The notes under the pieces were generated by a model that saw nothing but the letters and a program-made list of their open reading frames with translations, had not been told where the DNA came from and ran no database searches. The position numbers and the translations under genes were made by a program. Below, in pieces: positions 61,741 to 64,000 of a stretch of 64,000 nucleotides of DNA. Each line of letters opens with the position of its first letter. Positions within the stretch are counted from its first letter, which is position 1. This DNA is from Rhyacophila brunnea (taxonomy: Eukaryota > Arthropoda > Insecta > Trichoptera > Rhyacophilidae). Location: contig JAGYXB010001324.1 in NCBI GenBank assembly GCA_022495005.1, positions 806,001 through 870,000 of the forward strand, written 5' to 3'.

Positions 61741-62880
61741 ATTCAAATATAATAAAAATATTTACTAAGTAATCATAATAATATTAAATAAGTAGTATTA
61801 ATTATATTAATATTAGAGTCGGTCAACCTTAAAGGGTTAGATAAATGGCGTGATATATACAGGTCGATTCGTATTGGTTGAGAGACTTGTACGATGTGTC
61901 AAGTAGCCTGTCGACTCTCAAAGGGCAGTAGGAGAAATTCTTTTGGAGTGAGATGACGTTATGTTAAGAACGAAATGTTAAGTTGCGATTAAAGATAAAT
62001 GTTATAAGGTTAAGCTAGTATATTTAATTTAGGTTATTGTGAGAAGTTATTTAAGAGACTTAGTGAAAACATAACAGTTAACTTACGCTGAGTTATTTAT
62101 TGTGAACCCTTCCCTACTCCCGGCGATTTAAGGAATAACGGAAAAGAAGTATTAAAAAAAATGTGGTGAAATGTACAAAGTAGCAGACACTTCGTGCTTT
62201 TCAATACATTAAAATATGTGGAGTGCAGGGATCGCTGGAGGGATATTACCAGGATATTTCCAAGGAGTCACGATTTTCAACATTGAGGGAAACAAAGACG
62301 AAGAACGTTTATTATAGGTACTTATTTGAGTGTGAATCAAATATTATAATTAAATTTATATTGTTTATATAAATAAAGACTGATGTGTTACCTATTGAAA
62401 ATTATTGTTATAAAAAATCAAAATGTATAGAATTTACTTTGCATGGCTGTCTAGGACTAGCTAAATGCAACCTCGCAATATAAGCAGAAGGTAAGAAGAT
62501 CAGCAGCTTAAAATAATGTTCTAAAGGGAATGCACAGAGTCTGCCTCCATCGTAGTGTGTCCCTTTTCTAGACAGGTACAACTATACTGTTCTATCACTT
62601 TATTGTGGGATTTTGCGAAATTTCTCAATGCATTTCCAAGAAGCCTGTTCCTTTTTTTATAGTTACAACCATCCGATATCATTACAATTTCTTCGTATTC
62701 GTTGGAAAATTTCCTTAAATAGTCAATAAAGCAAGATGTGAATTCATAAAAAACAAAAATAATTTAACTTAAACTTTTATTCGTAAAAAATAATATAGGT
62801 ACTTACACAAATTGATTAAAATAAATACGTCTTAATAAATAACAAGCATATTAACATATTCTGTACTAAGAATAATAATA
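61741..62880. other. Stretch without recognisable genes
   Basis: No open frame of note. 61850-62340 is somewhat less AT-rich and may be old repeat sequence. Confidence 0.4.
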
Positions 62881-62897
62881 TATTAATGTCAGAATTA

Positions 62898-63146
62898 TTA
62901 CAAATTCACCATCATATCAGTGATGCAGTCCACCACAATATTGATTCGCTGAACCACTACGGGAAGAATGCGCTGATACAACCGATTGTCAGATACCAAC
63001 AAAACCAGATATTCCGTTCCCTGAAGATCTAATGGCACAATGTAATGTTTGATTTGTTTTATCTTTTGAGTTTGAGATGAGAGTTGTAAAGAGATCTTTT
63101 TTCTCATAAGAGACTCCTCAACTCCTATTACTAAAAAAACTATCAA
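62898..63146 (-). other. Unrecognised open frame beside locus F
   Basis: An 82-codon open stretch with no ATG at its start, lying just 3' of locus F on the same strand. It has Leu/Gln patterns (ISLQLSSQTQKIKQ, then LYQRILPVVVQRI) loosely like the coiled-coil genes. A TTTTTTTAG tract near 63130 could be a splice acceptor. It could be an old downstream exon or a decayed exon of another family member. No function can be assigned. Confidence 0.2.
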
Positions 63147-63262
63147 AATCCATTGACGATAATTCGTCCTATACGCGGCACGAAAGTAATAATAGTATTT
63201 ACAAATAATACAATTACAAATGAGGAATTATTAATAGCATATCAAGAGTTTGCAGTTCATTA

Positions 63263-64000
63263 TTATCGAACAGAATTAACTGCACCCAAAATACGTCTTC
63301 CCATTTGCTGTGGTATCGTTCTTGATGCAGGAGTCTGTTGTAATAGCGGAATTGTAGTTTCCTTTGCCGCCAGAGTTGACTGCTTTTGCTGCAACTAGTT
63401 GACAGCACCCAGAACACTCTGCCTCACTTGCTGAGTGGTCTGTCTATGTTCTCGAGTCTGCGTAGTCAATGAGACTGGGCTCTCCTTTACTGTCACCAAT
63501 GACCGCCGCTGACGTTTTCCCACTTGTTCCTGTAACGTTTTTGTCTCCTGAATCTGTTGTACCAATGGGACTATATTTGTCTTTGCTGCCAGAACTGACT
63601 GCTGCTGAGGCACATGATTTACAGTTCTCAAAATACCTTGCCTCACATGTTGAGGTATCGTTTTTTCTGATAACAAATTATGCTCACTTACTAAAATATT
63701 CGGGTTTTGAAGATTGTGTTCTGCAGTCTTCAAAAAACCATGTCCTACTTGCTGACTAGTTAATTTTTGCACCTGGGTATGCAGTGCCAATGACAATTGA
63801 CTCTGATTTGCCTCTAGAATTGACCGCTTTTGTAACAATTGATATAATGCATTCAAAAGGCGCTGTATTGACTCCTGATTCAATATTCTCCTCTCATGAG
63901 CTTGCAACTCCTGTTGGAGAACTTCTTCATTTCCCTCCAGATTATACAGTTCCTCTAGCAAAAGTAGTATATCTTCCTCCACAGATTGCAGAACATTATC
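63263..64000 (-). pseudogene. Partial copy of coiled-coil gene D, truncated by a stop (locus F)
   Basis: Minus-strand sequence from the window edge to 63263 is collinear with the 3' part of gene D exon 2 and very similar by eye. The frame is open from the edge to a TAG at 63395-63397, where gene D has a Gln codon after GAVN. Past that stop the old frame continues for 43 codons, still ending RRILGAVNSVR and a TAA at 63263-63265 that aligns with the end of gene D. An in-frame loss of 18 nt around 63515 removes six residues between VGKR and RRSLV. The 5' part, including exon 1, lies outside the window. It may be a pseudogene, or a working gene 43 residues shorter; the otherwise clean frame keeps both open. 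Confidence 0.7.

Overview
This looks like a piece of an AT-rich insect nuclear genome, most likely a moth (Lepidoptera). The basis is a sericin-like silk gene (short signal-peptide exon, then one long Ser/Gly/Ala repeat exon), other secreted genes built the same way, and a dense mix of insect-type LINE, SINE, hAT, Helitron and copia elements. Species cannot be named from the sequence. All gene models were read by eye from splice motifs and reading frames; none has transcript support here.

The host genes form a loose cluster. Each of five complete genes has exactly 19 codons in exon 1 (a signal peptide), a phase-0 intron, and the whole mature protein in exon 2. They are: (A) a sericin-like 886-aa gene on the minus strand (5523-8786); (B) a short 206-aa secreted protein with a Gln-Lys-Pro repeat on the plus strand (14252-16959); and three Gln/Leu-rich coiled-coil proteins, (C) 542 aa, plus, 34747-36779, (D) 484 aa, minus, 45280-47773, and (E) 572 aa, plus, 55068-58912. 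A sixth locus (F), a close copy of D with a premature stop, runs off the right edge on the minus strand (63263 onward). C, D and E also share a core promoter in which a TATA box lies exactly 30 nt before a TACAGTT motif. I infer a cluster of silk-gland-type secreted proteins that duplicated from a common exon-1/promoter module while exon 2 diverged quickly. I do not recognise the coiled-coil family.

The rest is mobile-element debris. Notable items: a copia-type LTR element (22740-27733) with 322-bp LTRs and a 5-bp target duplication, whose gag/protease half is inverted; a hAT-type element (39089-42019, 8-bp duplication) holding a 2.4-kb element with ~0.8-kb terminal inverted repeats; a second hAT-type element (48619-49794); a Helitron-like element (49826-52329) with a SINE and a MITE inside it; five copies of one tRNA-derived SINE; a second SINE with a 13-bp target duplication; several MITE families; and fragments of RTE-like, Jockey-like and R1/I-like LINEs. 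A possible THAP-type zinc-finger gene fragment lies at 30280-30815.

The left 3.7 kb, 17.1-19.7 kb, 31.2-32.9 kb and 61.7-62.9 kb are AT-rich with no recognisable gene. No intact tRNA, rRNA or CRISPR array was seen.
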